NCBI GenBank assembly: GCA_963667595.2
Contig: CAXXWD010000001.1
Location: 186,001-250,000 of the forward strand
Reading direction: 5' to 3'
DNA from: JAHJQZ01 sp963667595
Lineage (GTDB): Bacteria > Pseudomonadota > Alphaproteobacteria > Rhizobiales > Devosiaceae
Length of the DNA stretch: 64,000 nt
A model generated the notes under the pieces. That model saw only the letters and a list, made by a program, of their open reading frames with translations, did not search any database and was not told where the DNA came from. This document shows positions 7,811 through 15,372 of the stretch, in pieces; positions within the stretch are counted from its first letter, which is position 1, and each line of letters begins with the position of its first letter. Position numbers and translations under genes: made by a program.

Positions 7811-8704
7811 TCAGACCTCCTCGGCTTTGGGCTCGGGTTCGATGGGCTCACGAGCGCCGGTGTCGACACCTCGGGCAAAATACCGCTCGATCCAGGACTG
7901 CCCCGTCGACGCGATGGTCACCAGGATCAGATACCAGGCAGAGGCCACCATCAGCATTTCGATGACGTAAAAGGTCTGGGCGGCAATGGACTGGGTCGTG
8001 CCCAGAATTTCCCGCGTGCCGATGACGTAGACGAGCGAGGTCGATTTCAATAGATCGATCGCCGTATTGCCCGCCGTCGGAATGATCACGCGGATGGCCT
8101 GCGGCAGCACGATGCGCATCAGCGACTGCGCCGGCGTCAAACCGATCGACAAAGCCGCTTCCGTTTGCCCGTGATCGACGGAAATCAGACCGCCCCGGAT
8201 GATCTCGCACATGAACGCGCTGACGTTCAGGAACAGGGCCAAGAGAGCCGCCGTCATCGGCGTGATCAGACTGTTGGTCGAAAAGGAATAATCGCCAAAT
8301 CTGATGGCCGGAAGAAACAGCGCGAGATTGAACCAGAAAACGACCTGGACCAATAGCGGCGTCCCACGGAAAAACCAGATATAGCCGGCCGATATCGCCC
8401 TCAGCACGGGATTGTGCGAGACGCGCATCGCCGCCAGGACCGTTCCCAGGACCAGGGAACCGAGAAAGGATGTGATCGTCAGGATCAGCGTCGTCTTCAC
8501 GCCGCTAAGCACGACGGCGGAAAACATGTAGTCTCCCACCACGTGCCAACGGACCTGCCCGCTGTCCATAACGATCCAGACGGCCATGATCACGATGAAA
8601 CTCGCGATTAGCGCCGCGATCACATTTCGAATGATTGGCCCCGGCCTGCGGTGAACGCGCAGGCCGGCACCATGTGTTGAACTCAACACGACGCTATCCG
8701 TCAT
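7811..8704 (-). CDS. Polar amino acid ABC transporter permease (HisM/GlnP type)
   Basis: Inner-membrane permease of about 297 residues with an N-terminal transmembrane segment and the HisM/GlnP fold. Landmarks are GVKTTLILTI, WFFRGTPLLVQ, the coupling-loop signature EAALSIGLTPAQSLMRIVLPQAIR, and LLKSTSLVYVIG. It appears to be the only permease of the system and so probably acts as a homodimer. ATG 8704 was chosen; GTG 8716 in the same frame is 2 bases from the binding-protein stop. The C-terminal tail is charged (EPIEPEPKAEEV). Confidence 0.94.
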   Translation of the reverse strand: MTDSVVLSSTHGAGLRVHRRPGPIIRNVIAALIASFIVIMAVWIVMDSGQVRWHVVGDYMFSAVVLSGVKTTLILTITSFLGSLVLGTVLAAMRVSHNPVLRAISAGYIWFFRGTPLLVQVVFWFNLALFLPAIRFGDYSFSTNSLITPMTAALLALFLNVSAFMCEIIRGGLISVDHGQTEAALSIGLTPAQSLMRIVLPQAIRVIIPTAGNTAIDLLKSTSLVYVIGTREILGTTQSIAAQTFYVIEMLMVASAWYLILVTIASTGQSWIERYFARGVDTGAREPIEPEPKAEEV

Positions 8705-8718
8705 GGACTGTTCCACTC

Positions 8719-9618
8719 TCAGAACATCGCGTAGTTGAGCGTGATCGGATTCAGCACGGCATTACCGACGGACCATTTGGACATGATTTCCTGATAGGTC
8801 CCGTCCTCGGCCATGGACTGCATCGCGCCGGCAAGGGCCGCCATCAGGTCGGTCTTGTCCTTGGCGAAGGCAAAGCCCTGGGTCGCCGGGATGAAGCGCT
8901 CGACCGGAGACAGTTCGAGCTGGGTCTGAATGCCGTCCGTCGCCATGGTCAGGGCGTAGTTGGAGACGCCATAGGTATTCATCGTCGCATCGGCCTGTCC
9001 GCTGGCAACCGCCAGATAGGGACCGGACATGTCGGCGGTCTCGGAGACCTGGACCGGCGTATCACACTTGGCGTTCAGCTCTTCGATGAAGGGCGGGAAG
9101 CACGAACCGGTGACGATCGACACCCTCTTGCCACACAGATCCATCATCGTTTCGATGCCGAGCGGGTTGCCCTTCTTGACGATGACGCCCGAACCTTCTT
9201 CGGAATAGTCGATGAAGTTCACGATTTCCTGACGGGCCACGCTGTCGGCCATGGCGCTGACATAGAAGTCGTAGCGACCGGCCTGGACACCGGGAATGCC
9301 GGCCGTGAACTGGATGGCGCTCCAGTTGACGGTCAGGCCGAGCCGCTTGGCGGCTTCATCCATAAGGTCGACGTCGGCGCCGACCGGCTTGCCGGAATTC
9401 GGCTCGACGAAAGACCAGGGCGCATTGCCGTCCGTGGTCGCCCCTTCCAGTGTACCCTTTGCCTTGACATCGGCCGGCAACAAAGAAGTCCATGCCGTCT
9501 CGGCAGGCATCTTCGGCGTTATTTCAATAGCTTGCGCCGCCATCCCTTGAATAAGGAACATCGCCGTGGCTCCACAGAGCGCCGCCGCAAATTTACTCGG
9601 GCTGTTTGTATTTTTCAT
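8719..9618 (-). CDS. Polar amino acid ABC transporter substrate-binding protein
   Basis: Periplasmic binding protein of 299 residues, SBP_bac_3 family. An N-terminal signal peptide (KFAAALCGATAMFLIQGMAAQA) is followed by the mature protein with WSFVEPNSGKPVGADVDLMDEAAKRLG and YDFYVSAMADS, typical ligand-binding segments for amino acids, opines or similar zwitterions. It is the first gene of the minus-strand operon. Two cysteine-containing segments (MDLCGKRV, GSCFPP) may form a disulfide. The ligand is unknown, but the downstream kinase and deaminase-like enzyme suggest an amino-sugar or sugar-amino-acid conjugate. Confidence 0.93.
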   Translation of the reverse strand: MKNTNSPSKFAAALCGATAMFLIQGMAAQAIEITPKMPAETAWTSLLPADVKAKGTLEGATTDGNAPWSFVEPNSGKPVGADVDLMDEAAKRLGLTVNWSAIQFTAGIPGVQAGRYDFYVSAMADSVARQEIVNFIDYSEEGSGVIVKKGNPLGIETMMDLCGKRVSIVTGSCFPPFIEELNAKCDTPVQVSETADMSGPYLAVASGQADATMNTYGVSNYALTMATDGIQTQLELSPVERFIPATQGFAFAKDKTDLMAALAGAMQSMAEDGTYQEIMSKWSVGNAVLNPITLNYAMF

Positions 9619-9654
9619 TGGATTTAGTTCCGGGTTTCAACCTAACACATCAAA

Positions 9655-9726
9655 AGGCTATTCATTATCCCTTTGGATGTCAATCGTGCACTCTTTGGTT
9701 CCGGTGAAAAAATGTGCAGAACCAAA
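9655..9726 (-). promoter_or_regulatory. Putative promoter and operator of the amino-acid ABC / isocyanide-synthase-like operon
   Basis: On the minus strand a perfect TTGACA (-35, plus coordinates 9678-9683) is followed after 17 bases by TAGCCT (9655-9660), 37 bases before the binding-protein start. Just upstream is a perfect 8-bp inverted repeat, TTTGGTTC (9694-9701) and GAACCAAA (9719-9726). It is a candidate binding site, possibly for the GntR/FCD regulator of this operon. The rest of the 398-base gap (9619-10016) holds no recognisable gene apart from repeat copy B. Confidence 0.45.
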
Positions 9727-9972
9727 AACGGGAGAAAACGAGGGGGCAGAGGAAGCCGTCAGCAGAGGTCCGGCTGCGATGAAATCACCGCTTCCAACCT
9801 CCCCGCTTGCGGGAAAAAGGCAAAGACGGGGGTGGCGAAGCCAGGCCCTTGGTCTTTGTCAAATGAGGAAAAGCCGTTGGCGCGAACGCGCGCGGTCCCG
9901 CCCCTCCCCCGCCAGGCGGAGGACGATCGGGCAGCCGCGCTGCGGTCAAAGCCTGAAAAGCGCTGGACTCGT

Positions 9973-10014
9973 GTGCAAAAACCGGACGCCGGTTTTCGTC
10001 CGATGCTCCAGCCG
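9973..10014 (+). repeat. Short intergenic repeat, copy B
   Basis: Second copy of the element at 2481-2520, in the same orientation. This copy contains a neat hairpin: AAAACCGG then ACG then CCGGTTTT (9978-9996). It lies 3 bases beyond the dhaK stop and could serve as that operon's 3'-end structure. Together the copies flank the 2515-9618 operon as direct repeats. Confidence 0.55.
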
Positions 10015-10016
10015 TG

Positions 10017-11000
10017 TCACATCCGCCAGCGCAACGCCGCGGTGTGAACGGGGGCGTCCCAGTATCGCGTCATTTCCTCATCCAGCAATGTGACAGTTAT
10101 CGAACATCCCGCCATATCGATCGAGGTCACGTAATCACCGACAAGCGTGCGCTCCGGCGTGATCCCGTACTGGGCGAGCTGGGCCACCGCCGCACCATAC
10201 ATGAGATAAAGCTCCATCGCGGGAGTAGCGCCAAACCCGTTGACGAAAACCAGCGCCTTGCCCTTGCCCGGCAGATCGTTGGCGATGGCACTGACCATCT
10301 CCTCCGCGATCACGTTGGCCGGCACGATCTTCCTGCGATACCGGCCCGGCTCACCATGGATGCCCACGCCGACTTCCATCTCGTCGTCCGCGATCTCGAA
10401 CGTCGGCTTGCCCGCCGCCGGCACCGTGCAACTGGTAAGCGCGACGCCCATCGAACGGGTGGCTTCATTCACCCGGTCGCCAAGCGCCTTGAGATCGGCG
10501 AGGCCGAGGCCGTCCTCGGCGGCGGCTCCCACGATCTTTTCGACCACGAGCGTTCCCGCGACACCGCGCCGTCCGGTTGTATAGAGTGAATTTTCGACCG
10601 CCACGTCGTCATTGATCAGTACCGTTGCCACGTCGCGGCCACACATCTCGGCGGCCATGTCGAAATTCATCACATCGCCTTCGTAGTTCTTGACGATGAA
10701 CAAAACGCCGGCACCGGTATCGACGGCTTCGGCGGCCGCGAGCATCTGGTCCGGGGTCGGCGAGGTAAAAACCTGTCCCGGACAGGCGGCATCGAGCATG
10801 CCGTATCCGACGAGCCCGGCATGAAGCGGTTCGTGCCCCGACCCACCGCCCGAGATGACCCCGACCCGGCCGGGCGTCAGGTCCTTGCGGCGGACGAACT
10901 TGCGCTCTTCGCCGAGAACCACGATGTCGGCATAGGCGGCGGCGAAACCGTCAATGCTCTCGTCAAGCACGTTCGCCACGTCGTTGATGAACTTTTTCAT
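10017..11000 (-). CDS. dhaK: Dihydroxyacetone kinase subunit DhaK
   Basis: Substrate-binding subunit of the PEP-dependent dihydroxyacetone kinase, 327 residues. Motifs are GGGSGHEPLHAG near residue 52 and GVGIHGEPGRYR, which carries the His that binds dihydroxyacetone covalently. It transfers phosphate from DhaL-ADP to dihydroxyacetone, giving DHAP. It is the last gene of the dhaL-dhaM-HPr-EI-dhaK operon, 63 bases after the EI gene. With an aldolase and kinase encoded just upstream, it probably scavenges dihydroxyacetone released by the aldolase. Confidence 0.95.
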   Translation of the reverse strand: MKKFINDVANVLDESIDGFAAAYADIVVLGEERKFVRRKDLTPGRVGVISGGGSGHEPLHAGLVGYGMLDAACPGQVFTSPTPDQMLAAAEAVDTGAGVLFIVKNYEGDVMNFDMAAEMCGRDVATVLINDDVAVENSLYTTGRRGVAGTLVVEKIVGAAAEDGLGLADLKALGDRVNEATRSMGVALTSCTVPAAGKPTFEIADDEMEVGVGIHGEPGRYRRKIVPANVIAEEMVSAIANDLPGKGKALVFVNGFGATPAMELYLMYGAAVAQLAQYGITPERTLVGDYVTSIDMAGCSITVTLLDEEMTRYWDAPVHTAALRWRM

Positions 11001-11063
11001 GGGTCTCTCCCTGATGTGTTTTTTGGCCGAGATTGGTCGGCAACCTGCCGCATCGCGGCTCTA

Positions 11064-12647
11064 TTACAGTTCCCTGAGCTTGAGCTTGACGCGGCCAACA
11101 CGGGCCGGCGCCACCGAAAAGCGACGCAGTCCCGCGTCCACCAGCATTTCCAGATAGGCTGGGTCGCTCGCCATGTCGCCGCACAGGCTGACCTCGATAT
11201 TGGCGTTTCGCGCAAACCGCACCGTTGTTTCGATCAAGCGCCTGACCGCCGGATTTGCGGGGGTGTTCAGCGCCGTCACTGCCGCCTCGCCGCGCGCGGC
11301 CGCGGTCACGTATTGCGTCAGATCGTTCGAGCCGATCGAAAAGAACGCCGCCGCGCCAAACTGTTCAGGACAGATGGCGACGGCTGGCACTTCGACCATG
11401 ATCCCGAGAGGCGGGCGCGCGCACTGAACACCTTCTTCTTCGAGTTCGCGGACGCAATCGTCGAAAAGGGCGGTAGTGCGGGTGATCTCGTCGGGCACGG
11501 TGACCATCGGAATCATGATTTTCAGCCTGCCGTGGACGGCGGCGCGCGCAAGTGCCCGCAACTGGACGCGAAAGACATCCGGCCGGGTCAGCATCAGGCG
11601 CACGCCGCGAAGCCCCAGGAACGGGTTCTGCTCGCCCGCAGGGGTCAACCCGCCAATCGGTTTATCGCCGCCGGCATCGAGCGTGCGGATGATCACCGGT
11701 TTGTCCCCGGCCCAATCTAGCAGGCGTTTGTAGGCTTGGTATTGGTCTTCTTCTGTCGGCAGATCCTTGCCATCGGGAAACAGGAATTCCGATCGCATCA
11801 GCCCGATACCGTCGCAGATAGCCGGATCGATCGCGTCGAGCTCGTCGAGACTGGCGATGTTCACGAAGACCTCGACCGGTGTCCCGTCACGTAACCTCAC
11901 CGGAGCGAAAAGCACTTTTTCTTCGGCCTGTCGTTTTTCGGCGAGCGCACCAGAGCGGGCGGCAAAGCCGGATTTGGTCTCGGGATCGGGATCGAAGACC
12001 GCCACGCCTTCGAGCGCGTCGACAATGACCTCCCCTGCCCCATCCGGGATATCTCCCAACCCGACCAGCATCGGCACGCCACGGGCGCGCGCCAGCATGG
12101 CGACATGCGCGGTCGTGCTTCCTTTTGTCAGAACGATGGCGCCCCCTTTCGACCAGTCGGTTTCGAGGAATCTCGTGGGGGCGATATCCTCGCCGACAAA
12201 TACGACGCCTGCGGCACGGCCAGCACCGGCATTGCCGGACAGGTGACGCGTAACCCGGTCGCGCATGTCTCTCAGGTCGGCGGCGCGGGCGCGGAAATAC
12301 TCATCCTCTGCCGCTTCGTAACCGGCAATTTCGGTATCGATCGCCTGTTGCCAGGCCGTATCGGCCGCCAGACCGCCAGCGATGGCGGCCTCGACCGGCG
12401 CGACAAGTTCATTGTCCTCCAAAAGAGCGAGCTGGAACTCGAGGATATCCGCCGCCTCGCCCTCCATCTTGTCCATGAGCGCCGCAATATCGCGCGAAGC
12501 CGCGGCAATGGCGGCCGCCATTGCCGTTTTTTCTTCGTCCGGCGTGCCGGCGCGACGCGCGCTCAACGGCGCGGACTCAAGACGCGACAGCGGCCCGATA
12601 AAAAGTCCGTCCGAAGCGATGGTGCCGTGTCGTTCGGTCTCAGCCAT
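11064..12647 (-). CDS. Phosphoenolpyruvate-protein phosphotransferase (PTS enzyme I), Dha-dedicated
   Basis: Enzyme I of 527 residues. It takes phosphate from PEP and passes it to HPr. The phospho-His loop GSTTAHVAMLARARGVPMLVG is present, as are the PEP-binding barrel motifs LRGVRLMLTRPDVF, KIMIPMVTVPDEI, IMVEVPA and FSIGSNDLTQY. It is somewhat shorter than the roughly 575-residue general enzyme I. Its start overlaps the HPr stop by 8 bases. Its position between HPr and dhaK implies that it feeds DhaM rather than a sugar permease; no PTS permease is encoded in the window. Confidence 0.92.
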   Translation of the reverse strand: MAETERHGTIASDGLFIGPLSRLESAPLSARRAGTPDEEKTAMAAAIAAASRDIAALMDKMEGEAADILEFQLALLEDNELVAPVEAAIAGGLAADTAWQQAIDTEIAGYEAAEDEYFRARAADLRDMRDRVTRHLSGNAGAGRAAGVVFVGEDIAPTRFLETDWSKGGAIVLTKGSTTAHVAMLARARGVPMLVGLGDIPDGAGEVIVDALEGVAVFDPDPETKSGFAARSGALAEKRQAEEKVLFAPVRLRDGTPVEVFVNIASLDELDAIDPAICDGIGLMRSEFLFPDGKDLPTEEDQYQAYKRLLDWAGDKPVIIRTLDAGGDKPIGGLTPAGEQNPFLGLRGVRLMLTRPDVFRVQLRALARAAVHGRLKIMIPMVTVPDEITRTTALFDDCVRELEEEGVQCARPPLGIMVEVPAVAICPEQFGAAAFFSIGSNDLTQYVTAAARGEAAVTALNTPANPAVRRLIETTVRFARNANIEVSLCGDMASDPAYLEMLVDAGLRRFSVAPARVGRVKLKLREL

Positions 12648-12942
12648 CGCTGTCGGTCTTTGTTTCGAGATCGAAATCGCGCCGGATCAGATCGAGGATT
12701 GCGTCCATGGCCACGTCTGTGTCCGGCGTGTCGCCACGCAAGTAAAGCGTCGCGCCTTGCGGAACTTTCATCCCCATCACCTTGATGACGCTTTTAGCAT
12801 CGATCCACGGGCCCTCCGGCGTGGCGGCGATCTCGATCTTGGCGTTCAGCTTCTTGGCGAGCTTGGTCAGCGCCACGGAAGGCCGCGCATGCAGGCCCAC
12901 CTTGTGGGTGACGACGATTTCAGCCTGACGCATTTCGCTCAT
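12640..12942 (-). CDS. HPr-family phosphocarrier protein
   Basis: 100-residue HPr. The active His lies in HKVGLHARPS (about residues 13-22), followed by the regular HPr pattern GPWIDAKSVIKVMGMKVPQGATL. Ile-Lys follows Val-Ser order as SVIK, near the classical regulatory Ser46 position. The ATG at 12942 overlaps the DhaM stop (ATGA); a second ATG is at 12933. In many bacteria DhaM, HPr and EI domains are fused, but here they are separate coupled genes. Confidence 0.92.
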   Translation of the reverse strand: MSEMRQAEIVVTHKVGLHARPSVALTKLAKKLNAKIEIAATPEGPWIDAKSVIKVMGMKVPQGATLYLRGDTPDTDVAMDAILDLIRRDFDLETKTDSDG

Positions 12943-13328
12943 TTCGGCGACAGCTCCTCGGCAGTGTTGCGAACCTCTTCGAGCGACGCCCCACCGGAGG
13001 CCTCGGTCGCCGCGATCACCGCGCCCTCGACGAGAGGCGCATTGCAGATCACGACTTTGCCCTTGCGCTCGTCCGGCAGGAATTCGATGGCCATTTCGCT
13101 GTTGGATTCCGCGCCGCCCAAATCGACGAGAATGGCGACGCCGGCCTCTGACCATGCGGAGTCTATGGCGGCGATGATGTTCTCGACGCTGGTGCCGAGC
13201 CCGCCACCCGGATCGCCGCCGCACCAGGCGAGCGGCACCTCGTCGCCGACCATCTGGCGGACCATGTCGGCCGCGCCCCTGGCCACGTCGGGCGAGTGCG
13301 AAACGATGACGATACCGACAGTACTCAT
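12939..13328 (-). CDS. dhaM: PTS-dependent dihydroxyacetone kinase phosphotransferase subunit DhaM (EIIA domain only)
   Basis: 129-residue EIIA-Man-like domain: GIVIVSHSPDVARGAADMV with the phospho-acceptor His11, then AILVDLGGAESNSEMA and CNAPLVEGAVIAA, which match the DhaM fold. It relays phosphate from HPr to the ADP held by DhaL. It starts at ATG 13328, overlapping the dhaL stop as ATGA, and ends overlapping the HPr start in the same way. It has no fused HPr or EI domain. Confidence 0.93.
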   Translation of the reverse strand: MSTVGIVIVSHSPDVARGAADMVRQMVGDEVPLAWCGGDPGGGLGTSVENIIAAIDSAWSEAGVAILVDLGGAESNSEMAIEFLPDERKGKVVICNAPLVEGAVIAATEASGGASLEEVRNTAEELSPK

Positions 13329-13927
13329 GGCTGACCTTCCAGAACGTCGCAAAGGGCGGTGATCAGGATCTGGCTCGAACGCGCGCCAGGATCCATGTGG
13401 CCGATGGAGCGTTCCCCGAGAAAAGAGGCGCGCCCCCTTTTCGCCTGCATCGGGATCGTTGCTTCGGCGCTCGCGGCCGCCAGGGCCCGTATCGCCGCGA
13501 AATCTGGTGGCGTTTCGGTAAGCGCCGCACGCACCGGACCCAACACGTCGAGCATGGTCTTGGCGCCGAAATCCGACTTGCCCCGTGCCTTGACGGCCTC
13601 GATCGCAGACGAAAAAGCATCGCATAGATCGGCATAGCTCGGCTCGGCCGGCAGTGCTTTACCCAGCCCCATCAGCAATGTTCCGTAAAGCGGCCCGGAG
13701 GCGCCGCCGACCTTCATGACCAGCATCATGCCGGCGGCCTTGAGCGCTTCCGGCAGAGACAGGGCTGCGAGCCTGTCCTTGTCGGCCAGAATGGCCTCGA
13801 AACCGCGTTTCATGTTGAGCCCGTGGTCGGCATCGCCGATTGCCGAATCGAGCTGGGTCAATTCCGGCTCGGCCGCAATGATGCGCGTGCAGGCCGTCTC
13901 GATCAAAAGGTCAAGGTGAAGGGGCAT
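13325..13927 (-). CDS. dhaL: Dihydroxyacetone kinase subunit DhaL
   Basis: ADP-binding subunit of 200 residues. SAIGDADHGLNMKRG (about residues 28-42) carries the Asp residues that hold the Mg-ADP cofactor, and GGASGPLYGTLLMG is the nucleotide loop. It is the first gene of the dha block and begins at ATG 13927 after a 627-base gap, which holds an operator-like palindrome shared with two other promoters in the neighbourhood. Confidence 0.94.
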   Translation of the reverse strand: MPLHLDLLIETACTRIIAAEPELTQLDSAIGDADHGLNMKRGFEAILADKDRLAALSLPEALKAAGMMLVMKVGGASGPLYGTLLMGLGKALPAEPSYADLCDAFSSAIEAVKARGKSDFGAKTMLDVLGPVRAALTETPPDFAAIRALAAASAEATIPMQAKRGRASFLGERSIGHMDPGARSSQILITALCDVLEGQP

Positions 13928-14554
13928 TCGAACCTCCCGAAAGTGCCGATTTCACAACTCGGCAGTCTAAAACCAGCATCCGGCACAAAGCGCGGTTCGT
14001 CCGGCGATGGTTCGCCGCACTGCCGGCAGGTGCGGCGATCGTTGCGCATGCGCGAGGCGAAAACAATATCGAAGGGCCGGTGCGACGCATGTCTTTCAAA
14101 CCAAGGCAGATATCGAAGCGTCTCCAGCATTCCGCCTTCTCACGACAAACACTCTCGTCCAGCCTTTTCGGAGCCCGGAACGGATCCTGTCCTCGACAAC
14201 CCCGGCTCCTGACCGCCAGGCGGTTTCGAAGCCGGGATGCCGGGAGGAAGCATTTTTCCAAAAAGCCGACCGCAGGATCCTGCACGCCGCCGGCCCAAGT
14301 TCGGCTCTTTGGCACTTGCACAATATTGTACCTCATGTACGTACAATACGTCCCACAGATTCGAGACAATTTCAAGCGAATTTCGACGCCGCAGCCGAAA
14401 AACTGCCTTCAAAACTGTCCTGAGCGGCGAACAAAAGCCCCTTCCGGCGAAGACCGGGACAACGATCCGTTTTTCGCGGAAAAGCGTTATGGCGCCTCAA
14501 AAGAAAGCCGTGCGTTTGGCGCGATTTCAGACCGCCTCGGCTCCGGGCAACGGT
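13928..14554. other. 627-base non-coding gap upstream of dhaL
   Basis: No convincing protein gene is visible here. It holds the 14324-14348 operator-like palindrome. If transcription starts there, the dha mRNA would carry a leader of about 400 bases; I recognise no known riboswitch in it. Confidence 0.5.
14324..14348 (-). promoter_or_regulatory. Operator-like palindrome, site 1 of 3 (dha operon)
   Basis: TATTGTAC and GTACAATA form perfect 8-bp arms separated by 9 bases. The pattern GTAC-N9-GTAC recurs at 18043-18059 and 18712-18728. On the minus strand the outer half (TATTGT) could serve as a -10 element. It is probably bound by the GntR/UTRA regulator encoded at 14555-15352. Confidence 0.6.
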
Positions 14555-15352
14555 TTACGGACTGTTCGGGTTGGTGGTGGCTTCGACCGTGACCTTCACG
14601 ACATCGGTGCAGACCCAGGAATTATAGTAGTCGATCGTACGACCGTCCTGACCCCAGGAAATCGAATTCACCAGCAGAAGCGGCGATCCAGTGGGCACCT
14701 GCAACAGCTTGGCGATTTCCCCGTGCGCCGCGATGGCCTCGACCGAACGGCGGGCGCTGTAGATCCGGTGCCCTGCCCCTTCGAGCGTCTTGTTGAGCGA
14801 GCCCCCCGACATCACGTCGCTGTTCAGCACGACCTTCTGCAAATCCTTGGGCAGATAGTTTTTGGAATACATCGCCATCTTGCCGTCGAGTTTGCGCAAA
14901 CGACGCAACAAAAAACCCTGACTGCCGTCTGGGATGTTCAGCACCGAAGCGCAATGGCCCACGAACGGCTTGAGCGCCGCTTCGAGAATCTCGGTGTCGA
15001 CATGGCGCTGGTTGAGATCGACCTCGCCTTCGAAAAAGCCGGCCGCAACCTGCAGTCCCCAGCCGGCCTGATCGGCGTCCATCACGAAGGCGCCACGGCG
15101 CGGCACGACACGGATGCGCCGGCGATCCTCCAGATTGCGAAGCGTTTCGCGAACGGTCGAGCGGGCCAGGTCGAACTGCCGGCAAAGCTCGCTTTCCGAC
15201 GGCAACCTGTCGCCCGGCGCAAAGATGCCCTTGTCGATCGCCTCTTCGATGGCCCGGGACAACTGGATGTAGAACGGCTCAGGCGAAACGCGATCGATAT
15301 CCCAGTTGAAAAATTCAGAATGATCCAGTTTTCCGCTCCCTGCCCGAGACAT
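14555..15352 (-). CDS. GntR family transcriptional regulator, HutC/UTRA subfamily
   Basis: 265 residues. The N-terminal winged helix is PFYIQLSRAIEEAIDKG, then PGDRLPSESELCRQFDLARS, TVRETLRNLEDRRRIRVVPRRGAFV. The UTRA ligand-binding domain follows (LLRRLRKLDGKMAMYSKNYLP ... LLQVPTGSPLLLVNSISW). It sits between the FGGY kinase gene and the dha block. Three copies of one palindrome in this neighbourhood are its likely targets. UTRA ligands are often sugar phosphates, which fits a kinase product as inducer. Confidence 0.9.
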   Translation of the reverse strand: MSRAGSGKLDHSEFFNWDIDRVSPEPFYIQLSRAIEEAIDKGIFAPGDRLPSESELCRQFDLARSTVRETLRNLEDRRRIRVVPRRGAFVMDADQAGWGLQVAAGFFEGEVDLNQRHVDTEILEAALKPFVGHCASVLNIPDGSQGFLLRRLRKLDGKMAMYSKNYLPKDLQKVVLNSDVMSGGSLNKTLEGAGHRIYSARRSVEAIAAHGEIAKLLQVPTGSPLLLVNSISWGQDGRTIDYYNSWVCTDVVKVTVEATTNPNSP

Positions 15353-15372
15353 TCCTTCGTTCCTGCAATCCG

